Both the position numbers and the translations under genes were made by a program. DNA of 64,000 nucleotides from Pochonia chlamydosporia 170 (Eukaryota > Ascomycota > Sordariomycetes > Hypocreales > Clavicipitaceae), in NCBI RefSeq assembly GCF_001653235.2, contig NC_035796.1:682001-746000 (forward strand). The letters run 5' to 3'. The notes beneath the pieces were generated by a model. The model did not search any database, had not been told where the DNA came from, and worked only from the letters and a program-made list of their open reading frames with translations. Every line of letters starts with the position of its first letter. Position 1 is the first letter of the stretch. Below are positions 45,444-54,382 of the stretch, in pieces.

Positions 45444-48400
45444 TCACCCCGTTGATCCGAAAGGGGCTTGCCCCCATTGTCCCCGAGGTCCGTGAATATC
45501 TTCGAGTAGCTGCATAAACGAATCATGGTCATTAGTTGGCTCACTAACATCCACCAGCAAATCTTCGTTAAAGTCCCTGCTCCCAGCTGCGCGAATAATA
45601 CGCCAGGCTCGTCGAAACTCATCGCGAATTGATACAATGCCATTGTGAGTGACAGTCCGAGCAACGTTGTGATCCAGTTCAAAAGGGTCTTCAATGGCAA
45701 ATAAATACCTATGCCGAATCTCCTTCACTGCTTCACGCTTTCCAGTACATGTAGAAGGAGGGGTCCTCTTCAACTCTACTGAGCCCGAAGGCGTAGTCTT
45801 CCGTTTTGAAGAGTCTTCCTCGTAACGATATATCGAATCATCAGTGGCAGGCGCTGGAGCTTCGTATATAGTTTTAGCACCTGTCCACCCTTTTTCTGGC
45901 TTTGTCAAAAGGCCACCATGGGTGCGAAGGCTTAACACATCCCTTCCCCAGTCAAATCCCTTGCCAAATCCACGGCTCAGTGGCCCACTTTGAGCGAAAT
46001 ATTCAAAGAAGCCTCGAAGAAGCTGCCCAATGCTTTCAGTGTTACGAGTGAGTTGATGATTCCTTGCAAGATGCATTATTTCGTTCTCATTATTCCAAAA
46101 TTCCACATCGTATCCTTGGCACCTGAGTGTGCTCGGGCTGCTAGGGGGAGAAGAATATCCAGTCGAGGATGGCGCAAGATGTTGCAAATTGGGACACACA
46201 AATGGGCTTGCAACGTTGACAAGATAGTGCAATACCATTAAAACATAGCCGTAGCTGCCCAACGTGCCACGGTATCCAGAGTTGATACCCCGGACTTTCG
46301 CCCACCTTTTGATGAACAAGACGATGGGTCGGACTCTGCAGTCTGTAAGAGAATAGCAGCGGAGTAACGACGTATTTTGAAGCGCAAGGTGCGCTGAAAA
46401 GTTGATATCGCACTGCACTCCAACCCCACCAGACGGAAACTCCAGTGTGTCTTGGTATCTGTCTCGGGTCCGGCTCAATCCAAGCTTGTGAGGTGGCTGC
46501 AAGAGTTGTATTGTGGACATCAATGGTAGAGTTGCCTGAGTAACTGGAATAACGAACCTGGTGACAGGCTGATCATCAGTAAGTTTAGTGAGCTTTGTCC
46601 GTAATAGCTCAATATAGCCCTTGATGCATCCAATGGCATCCTCGCTATACAAACCGCTGCCAACTGTCATTTCAAGTTCATAAGCAAGGTGTAGACATTT
46701 ATGCTGCTGTCCTAATTCGTCAAGGTCCATTTGGTGCTGGGATTTGTCCAAGGCGGCCTTCATATCCTGCCGCAGGTTGTCGTTATTGATTCCCGTAATA
46801 TAGCGAATTGCAATTTCCTTTGACGTCTCCATTGACAAGTTTGTCTCAATCCTGCCAAGGCTGCATACAATTGCTTTAGCCCTCAGGTAATATTGGGAAG
46901 GTGATTCGTTCATGTCTTGCTCTAGCTGACATAACTGGATTGACGGTAGTCGCTTGATCTTCTCAAGTGCATTTTGGAGATCTCTGTTGTATCCCAGAGG
47001 ATCAACTCCAAAATCCGTTCTCTGTTGCACATGCCTCCAGGTATCTAGTGCTTCCTTTATCTGTTCATCCGAATCACCTATATCTGTTTTGGACAGCCAA
47101 TTATTCCACGTCAAAATGGTTTGTTCACCTTGTACTTGGGCATACACTCCCGCAAGAGATCGATAGCCCACTTCAGTCCAAGCAACCCTGGACGATAAGG
47201 AAGGAAAAGATTCCAATCGGTCTCGAAGCTCCGTGCTGCGTAATCCGCGTATGAAAGCCTGGCACACACCGTTGAGAATCACCCAATCCAGCTTGGTGAA
47301 GTCTCTATGGTTGGAGAGTGAAATATCACGACCTCCCGCGCGTCTGAGCACCCTTTTGGCCAACGCATAATATGCTGGAAGGGGGCTCTGTGCATTCTGC
47401 CTTAGCTGCAATCTTTGAACTTCGTCTTTACTGCCCCGAGTGGGCAGTTCAAACTCGGCTGGGGGAGAGGAATCGGGCTCAACATCACCTGCCGCGATGG
47501 CGTCGATGTGCTCGGATCTCTGTGTTTTTAACTCATCTTCGTCCTGGTCTTTCAAATTCCCCCTTTCCGAACCGCAGTCCCATTTTGACCTCTCCACGAG
47601 CAATGCATTTCGAAGGTCTTCGGATGGACTCTCGCAGAGTTTGATGATTGGGACTCTTGTCCGGCTCAGTAGCCTGGCACCAAGGCCAGCATCTAAAAAG
47701 GCTTTCTCTAGCAGCCGAGGAACTATGGATCCCGGTGCGTCTGGTTGCATGCTTGAAAATGGTGAGAAGAGCCCCAGATCCATATCTGATGACTTTGTGG
47801 CGAAACCAGACGATAAACTTCCAAAGCATTTGAGCTCAACTGATGTACTTGGAAAGTTTTCGCCGTCTGCAGTGTTCCGTTCAAAGTCTGATATTGTCTC
47901 CCGGCATATTCGTTCAACTTTTTGCCTGAAAGCCTCCTTTTGCGCAATTTCGTCTCTTTCTATCTCAGAACTTCTGACAGCCTGATAGCAAAGCGTATCA
48001 AGCAAAGCAACCTGGGCGGTAACATCCTCATGTCTGAAATATTGCCGGCGATTGCGGTGGAGTTGGGTTTGTGTGTACTGAGAACCGTGAGGCGAGAAAG
48101 ATTCGTGGCCAGGCCTGCCGGAATTTTGTGACTGCCCCGTAGAGGGTCCTGCGAAAGGTGACGGTCTGGAAAGCCGCGGAGCGGAGGGCCTAATCGATTC
48201 TGTAATTCTTGAACTTCCTCTTGGAGGAGGACCTCCAGGCTGAATCCCTCTAGCTGCATTAGAGCTATATGGAGATTGATTCCCGAAACCGGAGTGGGAA
48301 ACGATTCTAGCTGAGCTGAAATCCGCCAACCTCGGGGTTTGATCTAAAGCTTGCCATTGTGAGCCTAACGACAAAGAGAGTTCAGAGCTCATCTGACGCC

Positions 48401-48665
48401 TCTGTGCCTGGTTAGGACGTCTTTTCCCGGGCCTGGGAGGTTGGAAGCCATTCTGTGCGCCGAAATTTGCCGAAACCCTTGTGTCTGGCTCCAATGAAGA
48501 AGTGACACTAGGGTGGGATGAAGCGATAGATGTCCTCCCTGACCAAGTATGTATTGCCTGAGAAGATTTATCCGAGCTGGTAACTTGAGGCAACTGGTTT
48601 GTAAGGGCTAGCTCACGGATACGATCCTGTATGTCAGGCTGGCGGTCAACTTCATTAGGCTCCAT
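45444..48665 (-). CDS. Non-canonical RNA nucleotidyltransferase (Cid1/CutA-like) with large internal insertion
   Basis: The Cid1/CutA group adds U/C or A tails to RNAs and, in Aspergillus, marks mRNAs for decay. One uninterrupted exon encodes 1073 residues. The first 200 are disordered (S, P, R, Q). The polymerase palm has CFGSLSSGFATKSSDMDLGL with the two metal-binding Asp at about 294 and 296. The third Asp is in VGVQCDINFSAHLALQNTSL (about 753), followed by VRPIVLFIKRWAKVRGIN and GSYGYVLMVLHYLVN (central domain) and the PAP-associated part with FEYFAQSGPLSRGFGKGFDW and RHRYLFAIEDPFELDHNVAR. Between VPIIKLCES and the third Asp, about 400 residues are inserted where the family normally has few. 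Parts of the insert look Gag-like (see findings). No frameshift or intron is needed, so the insert is translated. Specificity for U, C or A cannot be read here. Confidence 0.88.
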   Translation of the reverse strand: MEPNEVDRQPDIQDRIRELALTNQLPQVTSSDKSSQAIHTWSGRTSIASSHPSVTSSLEPDTRVSANFGAQNGFQPPRPGKRRPNQAQRRQMSSELSLSLGSQWQALDQTPRLADFSSARIVSHSGFGNQSPYSSNAARGIQPGGPPPRGSSRITESIRPSAPRLSRPSPFAGPSTGQSQNSGRPGHESFSPHGSQYTQTQLHRNRRQYFRHEDVTAQVALLDTLCYQAVRSSEIERDEIAQKEAFRQKVERICRETISDFERNTADGENFPSTSVELKCFGSLSSGFATKSSDMDLGLFSPFSSMQPDAPGSIVPRLLEKAFLDAGLGARLLSRTRVPIIKLCESPSEDLRNALLVERSKWDCGSERGNLKDQDEDELKTQRSEHIDAIAAGDVEPDSSPPAEFELPTRGSKDEVQRLQLRQNAQSPLPAYYALAKRVLRRAGGRDISLSNHRDFTKLDWVILNGVCQAFIRGLRSTELRDRLESFPSLSSRVAWTEVGYRSLAGVYAQVQGEQTILTWNNWLSKTDIGDSDEQIKEALDTWRHVQQRTDFGVDPLGYNRDLQNALEKIKRLPSIQLCQLEQDMNESPSQYYLRAKAIVCSLGRIETNLSMETSKEIAIRYITGINNDNLRQDMKAALDKSQHQMDLDELGQQHKCLHLAYELEMTVGSGLYSEDAIGCIKGYIELLRTKLTKLTDDQPVTRFVIPVTQATLPLMSTIQLLQPPHKLGLSRTRDRYQDTLEFPSGGVGVQCDINFSAHLALQNTSLLRCYSLTDCRVRPIVLFIKRWAKVRGINSGYRGTLGSYGYVLMVLHYLVNVASPFVCPNLQHLAPSSTGYSSPPSSPSTLRCQGYDVEFWNNENEIMHLARNHQLTRNTESIGQLLRGFFEYFAQSGPLSRGFGKGFDWGRDVLSLRTHGGLLTKPEKGWTGAKTIYEAPAPATDDSIYRYEEDSSKRKTTPSGSVELKRTPPSTCTGKREAVKEIRHRYLFAIEDPFELDHNVARTVTHNGIVSIRDEFRRAWRIIRAAGSRDFNEDLLVDVSEPTNDHDSFMQLLEDIHGPRGQWGQAPFGSTG

Positions 48666-49002
48666 CGTGATGGCTCTAGCTCTGCGACTGAATTCACCAG
48701 TGGTGCTTGGCTGGCTGGCTTTGCCGATGTGTTGCTGCGTAGCAGTACGGAATAGTCTGCGTATGAGTGGTACTATAATTGTGAGAACAGAGGATGTGAG
48801 TGTGCTTTGGTCATCTTACATGAGAAAATCCCTTGGGATGCAGATGGCCGGCAGGGAGCTGTGTGGTGGGAATCTTGTATGCAAAGTACAAATAAATAAG
48901 AGTGCTCTGAAAAGGAGGACTTGCTTCGAGTGTATTGATGTCAATCGCAAAGATAGACGGCGACAACTTTGAGTGTCAGAACTGAAGCTTGCTTGTTTGT
49001 CG

Positions 49003-49147
49003 CACAGGTCAACTGGTCTTTAAGTTTTCTGGTGGAGGTGCTTGACCACAACATTGGCTGACTGCATGTGTGCTGGAACTTGACATTGAATGGCTGCGAG
49101 ACATGGAGCTCCAACAGGCAAAGCTCAGAGCCCACAGGTCAACTGGT
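49003..49147. repeat. 15-base direct repeat CACAGGTCAACTGGT
   Basis: Exact copies at 49003-49017 and 49133-49147, 130 bases apart. The inner GTCAACTGGT also occurs at 56938-56947 upstream of CHM7. Confidence 0.85.
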
Positions 49148-49188
49148 GGCAGATGGGTCGGCACCAGACTGCTTAAGTACCAGCGCCA

Positions 49189-49225
49189 CCAGACCAGACA
49201 CCAGTCAGTTAGATGTCTGGTCTGG
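49189..49225. repeat. Perfect 12-base inverted repeat CCAGACCAGACA
   Basis: CCAGACCAGACA (49189-49200) and TGTCTGGTCTGG (49214-49225) are exact reverse complements, separated by 13 bases. Confidence 0.88.
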
Positions 49226-50499
49226 GCTAGTCCAGATCCTTTAGTTACAAGACTGGGCTAACGAAACTCGTCACGACGACGGTCGTAAATTTCTTGAACG
49301 ACCGCTAGGTTTTGGCGCAAGGCATCTCTTCTTGAATTCACACTGCTTGTGTATTGTTGACAGAGGCAAGCAGTGACATTTCTTCCAGTAACCCGAGCTG
49401 GAGCCTGGCGGCAGCATGGATCGACATGGACCCATTGATTCCAAGGTTGAGTTCCATTGAAGCAGATCAACCTGGATGCCACACTCCTAACTAGTTGACC
49501 TTCTAAGTTGGAAGTTGCCCCCTACTTTACCAAGGTACCTAGATACATGTTGTCGACGCGCTGCACTGTCTGGTGCTTTTGGCCAAGCAGTAACTGGCCT
49601 GGCGTAGGTACGCCAGGCCTTACATGTATTTGGTCTGTGCTCATGTCTTCTTGCACTATAGAGCACGCAAACGTGACCTTGGTAGCCCTTGAGCGTCTGG
49701 TAAGGGCCATGGTTGGGCAAGTACATATGTACCAAAGTAAGGACCATGCTCGGAGCTGCACACCAAGCACTTGATCAATTCTAACATTGATGAAGTTTGC
49801 TGCCTGGCCGTCTGGTCATAAAGTTGACATTTAATCATTGACTTTCAATGTTCCCACAGCCCGCCTAACCAGGTGTGGGGCCAACCACTTGCTTTCCGTC
49901 ATTACATTCCCAGGTACTTAGTAAGTCTTCTGTCCGGTTCATTCTCCACCAGCTTCTTTCACAGTCTCTCTCCATTTGATTTCTTTCTGTGATCTGACAT
50001 CTCGCCATACGAATCACTGCTGCATCATACACCTTGTGAAAGCTCTACTGCACGCGACACATCAACAGTGCCTTTGACAGCGGAATTACCTACCCTCCGG
50101 TGAGCGCTCCTGGTTTGCCACGTCCCGCCCTTTATCTTGATCCGTTTATTGATTGCAGTTGCCTGGTACCAGGTCCACCACACATCACTCAGTCGATCTC
50201 AAAAATATTGGCTGGAGACGCTGTCTGAGCATATTGACTTCTTGTGGAACCATCGCGACTTTGAGGTTACAGCTTGCTACCACTACGTCGACATCTATGA
50301 TCCCTCGAACCCATCGCCTGTGCCAAGCAATAGTACCTCTCGAACGCGACACCCATCTGGCGTATCGTCAGTAGTAGATTCGACCCTCGGAACTTCCCGC
50401 TGGAGTCGTTATCTCTCATCACGAGAGGAAGACACGTGTCTGTCTGAATTCAAACAACTCCGAGGCTCGTTGACTTCCTGCTCGCGCATCCATTGCAGG

Positions 50500-52687
50500 A
50501 TGCCTGGACAACCTTCAACTAGTCAAAATGGAGCTCATCGCAGCCAAAAGCCGAACCCTCTCCGTCCGATGCGGAAACGGCCGAGACCGGCCAATCCTCT
50601 TGTTGCCCCGTCCAGGAAGACGCCCGGTAAGCCGACTACAAAGTCAGCATCTACCCTTGGTCAACAGACGGGGTTAAATGGTTCCAAAACAACCTCCGAC
50701 GGCCAACGGGAGCAGTACGGCGGGTGGTCTGAACCTCCTCCTCAGTACCAATACAATGACATTCCTATTATGACGACCAAAAAGTCTTTGCTAGAAGGTC
50801 TTCGCTATCATCTCATGAAGTTCTCTCAGGCCAGGGTGTCCGACACTCCCATCGACCCTACTAACCAAGACGAGTTTGCCCGACCGGTTACGCTGCACAG
50901 ACGAGACGCTCGACAGCCTCCTCCTGGAAGAGCTGTCAAGGAGGAGGAGCCAGAACCAATTCAAGTGGACGAAAAGGAGGCGGAGAGATTGGCGCAACTC
51001 AAGGCTGAACGAGAGGCCCAACGTGCAATCGATCAAGCCAAGATTGCCCCAGTCATGAAAGAAAACACCCCTAAACGCCCCAAGAAGCAAAAGGAAGAGA
51101 AAACCATGTTTAATAGAGCTCCCAAGTCCGAAGCTGCGAAGAAAGAATCGGATCTTCGCTATGAAGAAGCCCTTCCTTGGCACCTTGAAGATGCTGATGG
51201 AAAGAACGTGTGGGTTGGCAGCTATGTAGCTGCTCTTTCCGAAGCGAACGTTGCATTCATGATTGACAAATCTGTTTTCCGCATGGTGCCCTTGGAGAAG
51301 TGGTACAGATTCAATGCGAAGCCACCGTTTCAACCTTTCACCATTGATCAAGCAGAGGCTTTCATGAATAGAAAAGTTGACGTCGGCAGATGGGTGATGA
51401 AAGATGAAGAGAAGAGGGCTGGGCAGAGTGATCTGGAGGCAACCAGGAGGCTCCTGTATGGTCGTGGCCAGATGATTAAGACCGAAAGTGCCACTTTCAA
51501 GGCAGCATCGCGGTCAGAGAAACTGGAGCATGATGAATTGGACGTATCTGGAGACGAATTTCAAGATGATGATGAAACACCATATTTCGAGCGCGTAGAA
51601 GACGATGACCTCAAAGAATCAAAAGAGAGGATCCGCCGGGAGCAGCTAGGAGCGAACTTATTTGGGGAAGGAGATGAACAAGAAGTCGACAAAGAATTGC
51701 AAGAGCAATTGCGAGAGGAACTTGAACGGCAGAAATACGGCAAAAGTACTAAAAAGGCTCTGATCAAGCGAGATCGAGAGGACATTTATGAAAGCGATGA
51801 CTCTGAAGAGAAGCCATGGAGCAGTTCGGTATGCATATATACTTTCTGAGCTACTGTGTTGCCTAGGTATGCTAATTTTGAATTATAGTCCGACGATGAA
51901 TCAAGCGCCGAGGAAGAAGAGGAGACCAACAAGGATGAGGAGAAGAAGGATGCAGATGCCAAAGAATCACAAATCGAGACGAAGGACAAAGCGAAAGGCG
52001 CGGGCTCCAAAGGATCAATAACGCCACAGTCAAAACAAAGGCCAGGTGAACTGACCAAAAAGACCAAATCTTTGAAGCGAGCTGGGTCCCCAGCTTTGTC
52101 CGAGTCGAGTGGGAATGAATCATCCCGCAAAAAGATGAAGAAGTCGTCTGCGTCAGGTAATGGCAGCCGCGCTGGTACTCCTGCAGCTCAGTCAAACATG
52201 GCACGCCGCAGTAAGGCAGGACATGCATCTACCAGTGACGGGGAAGCCACAGCAGGAGAGATGTCCGACAGTGTTGTGCCGGTTAGAAAAGGAGTAAAGA
52301 TGGTCGGTAATAGCGGGAAAGGGACGCCAGTTGCGTCAAGGGCCGGCAGCCCTAATCCTGCCACGGCGGGTAAGTCTGACAAGCCTGTCAAGAGAAATCC
52401 TTGCCCGGCATACAATCAACTTTGCCAGTCGCTCCGTCAGAACTGTATACACATTACTAACTGCTGATTCTGCAGGTGTCTCGCCGAGTACGCAGACGGC
52501 TGGGATAGAGCCGTGGGAGATACTAGACAAAATACCTCAAGACGGGATTGCCATCACAGATTTGATAAAACAATTCCACGGTAGGGTAGGCGATCGCCCC
52601 GGCCAAATGTCCCGCGGCGAGTGGATAAAATTGGTCAAGCAGCTCTGCGACTACGGGCCGGATAAGCGTCTTAGACGACGAAAATAA
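50500..52687 (+). CDS. TFG1: TFIIF large subunit (Tfg1/RAP74)
   Basis: Tfg1 with Tfg2 forms TFIIF, which binds RNA polymerase II during initiation and start-site selection. Exons 50500-51828, 51889-52369 and 52476-52687 give 673 residues. The dimerisation region contains LPWHLEDADGKNVWVGSYVA and KWYRFNAKPPFQPFTIDQAE. A highly charged acidic/basic middle follows (about 400-600), and the C-terminal winged helix reads PWEILDKIPQDGIAITDLIK to the basic end RRRK. ATG 50500 (MPGQPSTSQNG) is directly preceded by a good acceptor, TTGCAG, so the gene likely has a 5' UTR intron. The frame is open 121 codons upstream but contains no ATG. It is convergent with BUD13 (109 bases). Confidence 0.94.
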
Positions 52688-52796
52688 TGAGGTACATACT
52701 TTCTATGGTTCTTATTATCGTAGCGCGCAAACAACTTTCTCTATGACTTCAGGTGTGCTTTTTGGTGCATGGGTATCTTGGAAAACAAAAATACAG

Positions 52797-53777
52797 CTAT
52801 TCATCCATTTGCCACGAATAGTTTAGGCCCTTGATTCTGTCCCGCCGATTTATTGCCTTGAACCTTTCTGCTTCGAATCCTATACCCCTATCAACTCCGT
52901 CCCAGCGGTATCCTGGTTTAACACCATATCGATTTGGCGGGACTGCGCCAGCATACATGGGCCGGCCACTCGTAGTCGCAATTTGTGACTTTGCCTTGTC
53001 ATTTTTGTCTCCTATGAATTGTAGCATCGGGTCATTCCACCTCTTCTGTCCTTTGAGCTCCTTGTTCATTTCTTCGTCGTCCGCAGTCCGCGAGAAACGG
53101 AGGAATTTCGCATCCTCCAGTTTCTCTCTCTGTCTTTGCAAGTCGTCCAATTGCACCGCACCTTTGAGAGCTTGCTTTGCTAGCTTTGCCTTGTTTTCGG
53201 CTAGAAGTTCAGCTCTCCTGGCTTCAGCTCGCTTCATAGATATATCTATTCTCCGCCCTGTCGCATCGCGATAAACAGTCTCTTCTTCCTTTGCTGACCT
53301 TTTGTGTTGCTCAAATTCGTCACGCTCTTCCCTCTGTCTCTGCTTGAGCTGGGCAGAGACCGCCGCAGCCGTCTGTAGTCCAGCATGAGTGCCGTCACTC
53401 ATCCTAACCAACCCATCGCCGCCCTCAATCACTGGATTTTCGTCATCGACAGTTCCCTTGGCCCTTTTTTCAGCAGCAGTGGACGCCAAAATTGCATCAG
53501 CAGTCGCTACTTCGGTGGGGGATGCTGGAGACCCCAGGGGTTTCCAATTATTCTTTGTGGCTTTACGGAGTTCTGAGTTACATCCATGAACAGTCAATGG
53601 TAGTTCGTCTCCATGTTTATCTGCATTGTTGTCGGACTGAGTCCAAGATAAGTCGTTGTCGTCTGTAATGACGAGGCCATCGGGCTCCGCTTGTTTCCGC
53701 TTTCGCCGTTTGGAATGAGGCTTCGGGTCTGCAACTAGGTATCGCGAGGCAAGGAAATTTGACAAATCGGACGGCAT
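52797..53777 (-). CDS. BUD13: Pre-mRNA splicing factor Bud13/Cwc26 (RES complex)
   Basis: Bud13 is the central subunit of the RES complex (Bud13, Pml1, Snu17), which stabilises the activated spliceosome and helps retain unspliced RNA. One exon encodes 326 residues. The opening SDLSNFLASRYLVADPKP and the C-terminal block RPMYAGAVPPNRYGVKPGYR to KGLNYSWQMDE are diagnostic. A long charged helix (about 140-250, KQRQREERDEFEQHKRS onward) precedes the conserved end, which binds Snu17. The ATG at 53777 starts at the conserved N-terminus. Confidence 0.95.
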   Translation of the reverse strand: MPSDLSNFLASRYLVADPKPHSKRRKRKQAEPDGLVITDDNDLSWTQSDNNADKHGDELPLTVHGCNSELRKATKNNWKPLGSPASPTEVATADAILASTAAEKRAKGTVDDENPVIEGGDGLVRMSDGTHAGLQTAAAVSAQLKQRQREERDEFEQHKRSAKEEETVYRDATGRRIDISMKRAEARRAELLAENKAKLAKQALKGAVQLDDLQRQREKLEDAKFLRFSRTADDEEMNKELKGQKRWNDPMLQFIGDKNDKAKSQIATTSGRPMYAGAVPPNRYGVKPGYRWDGVDRGIGFEAERFKAINRRDRIKGLNYSWQMDE

Positions 53778-54382
53778 TTCTATGCTCTCGAGGCTTAAAC
53801 ACTTTAGTGTTCCTAAGATTGCAAGAATGAAGCCTCGTCTGAAAATGATATTGATCCCGCAGCAGGTGCCGTTGTTTGATCGTGATTGTTGTCCGACAAC
53901 GAGTTTGCCTCTATTGAAGCCGCTTCAGCACTTAGTTATGTGAGTAGGCTCGGAGAAATTCCACGTGTTCTTAGCCTAAACCCGCTTTTCACAGGCGCCT
54001 GGGTTGGAGGCGATATATGGGAAAGTGTTTAGGTTGATATACATGTAGACGCCCAGCATCAACTGATCAGAATACGGGAGCCTGAGCAGGAAGCGACAGA
54101 GTTCAAGGTCGGCTGAGAGCATGATTACGTAAGCCAACCGTCTCCCCATGGTGGCAGACACCACGGCGACCAAACCCTGAGGGTGTCTGGTTCGAGTTAT
54201 ATTGAGAAGTTCCCAATTTTGCGAGACACCACTTCTCTGCATGCCAGTTGCATTGAAGTATACAGACTGCATCAAATCCTTCATATCTACTGATTTGATT
54301 TTGCTGCGCTTATCGACTGGGCACATACGCCGATTAATGCGAAGTCGTTCAGTCTCAACAATCAATACCCAACCTTGCCTTC
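53778..54382. promoter_or_regulatory. Divergent BUD13/TRS85 promoter
   Basis: 605 bases between divergent start codons. A 129-codon minus-strand frame at 53976-54365 shows no family signature and lies in the TRS85 leader; I do not call it a gene. Confidence 0.5.

Larger units (their letters stand above)
48666..50499. promoter_or_regulatory. Divergent CutA-like/TFG1 intergenic region
   Basis: A 1.8-kb region with a 15-base direct repeat (49003-49017 and 49133-49147), a 12-base inverted repeat (49189-49225) and several TCTGGT copies. A probable 5' UTR intron of TFG1 spans 50100-50498 (GTGAGC to TTGCAG). No separate gene is recognised. Confidence 0.5.

Noticed and set aside
50137..50499. N-terminal extension of Tfg1 by 121 codons
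   Set aside because: No ATG occurs in the extension, a good acceptor precedes the ATG at 50500, and MPGQPSTSQNG fits the family start.
53976..54365. 129-codon minus-strand frame upstream of TRS85
   Set aside because: No recognisable family; it lies in the divergent BUD13/TRS85 promoter and partly opposes the TRS85 leader.
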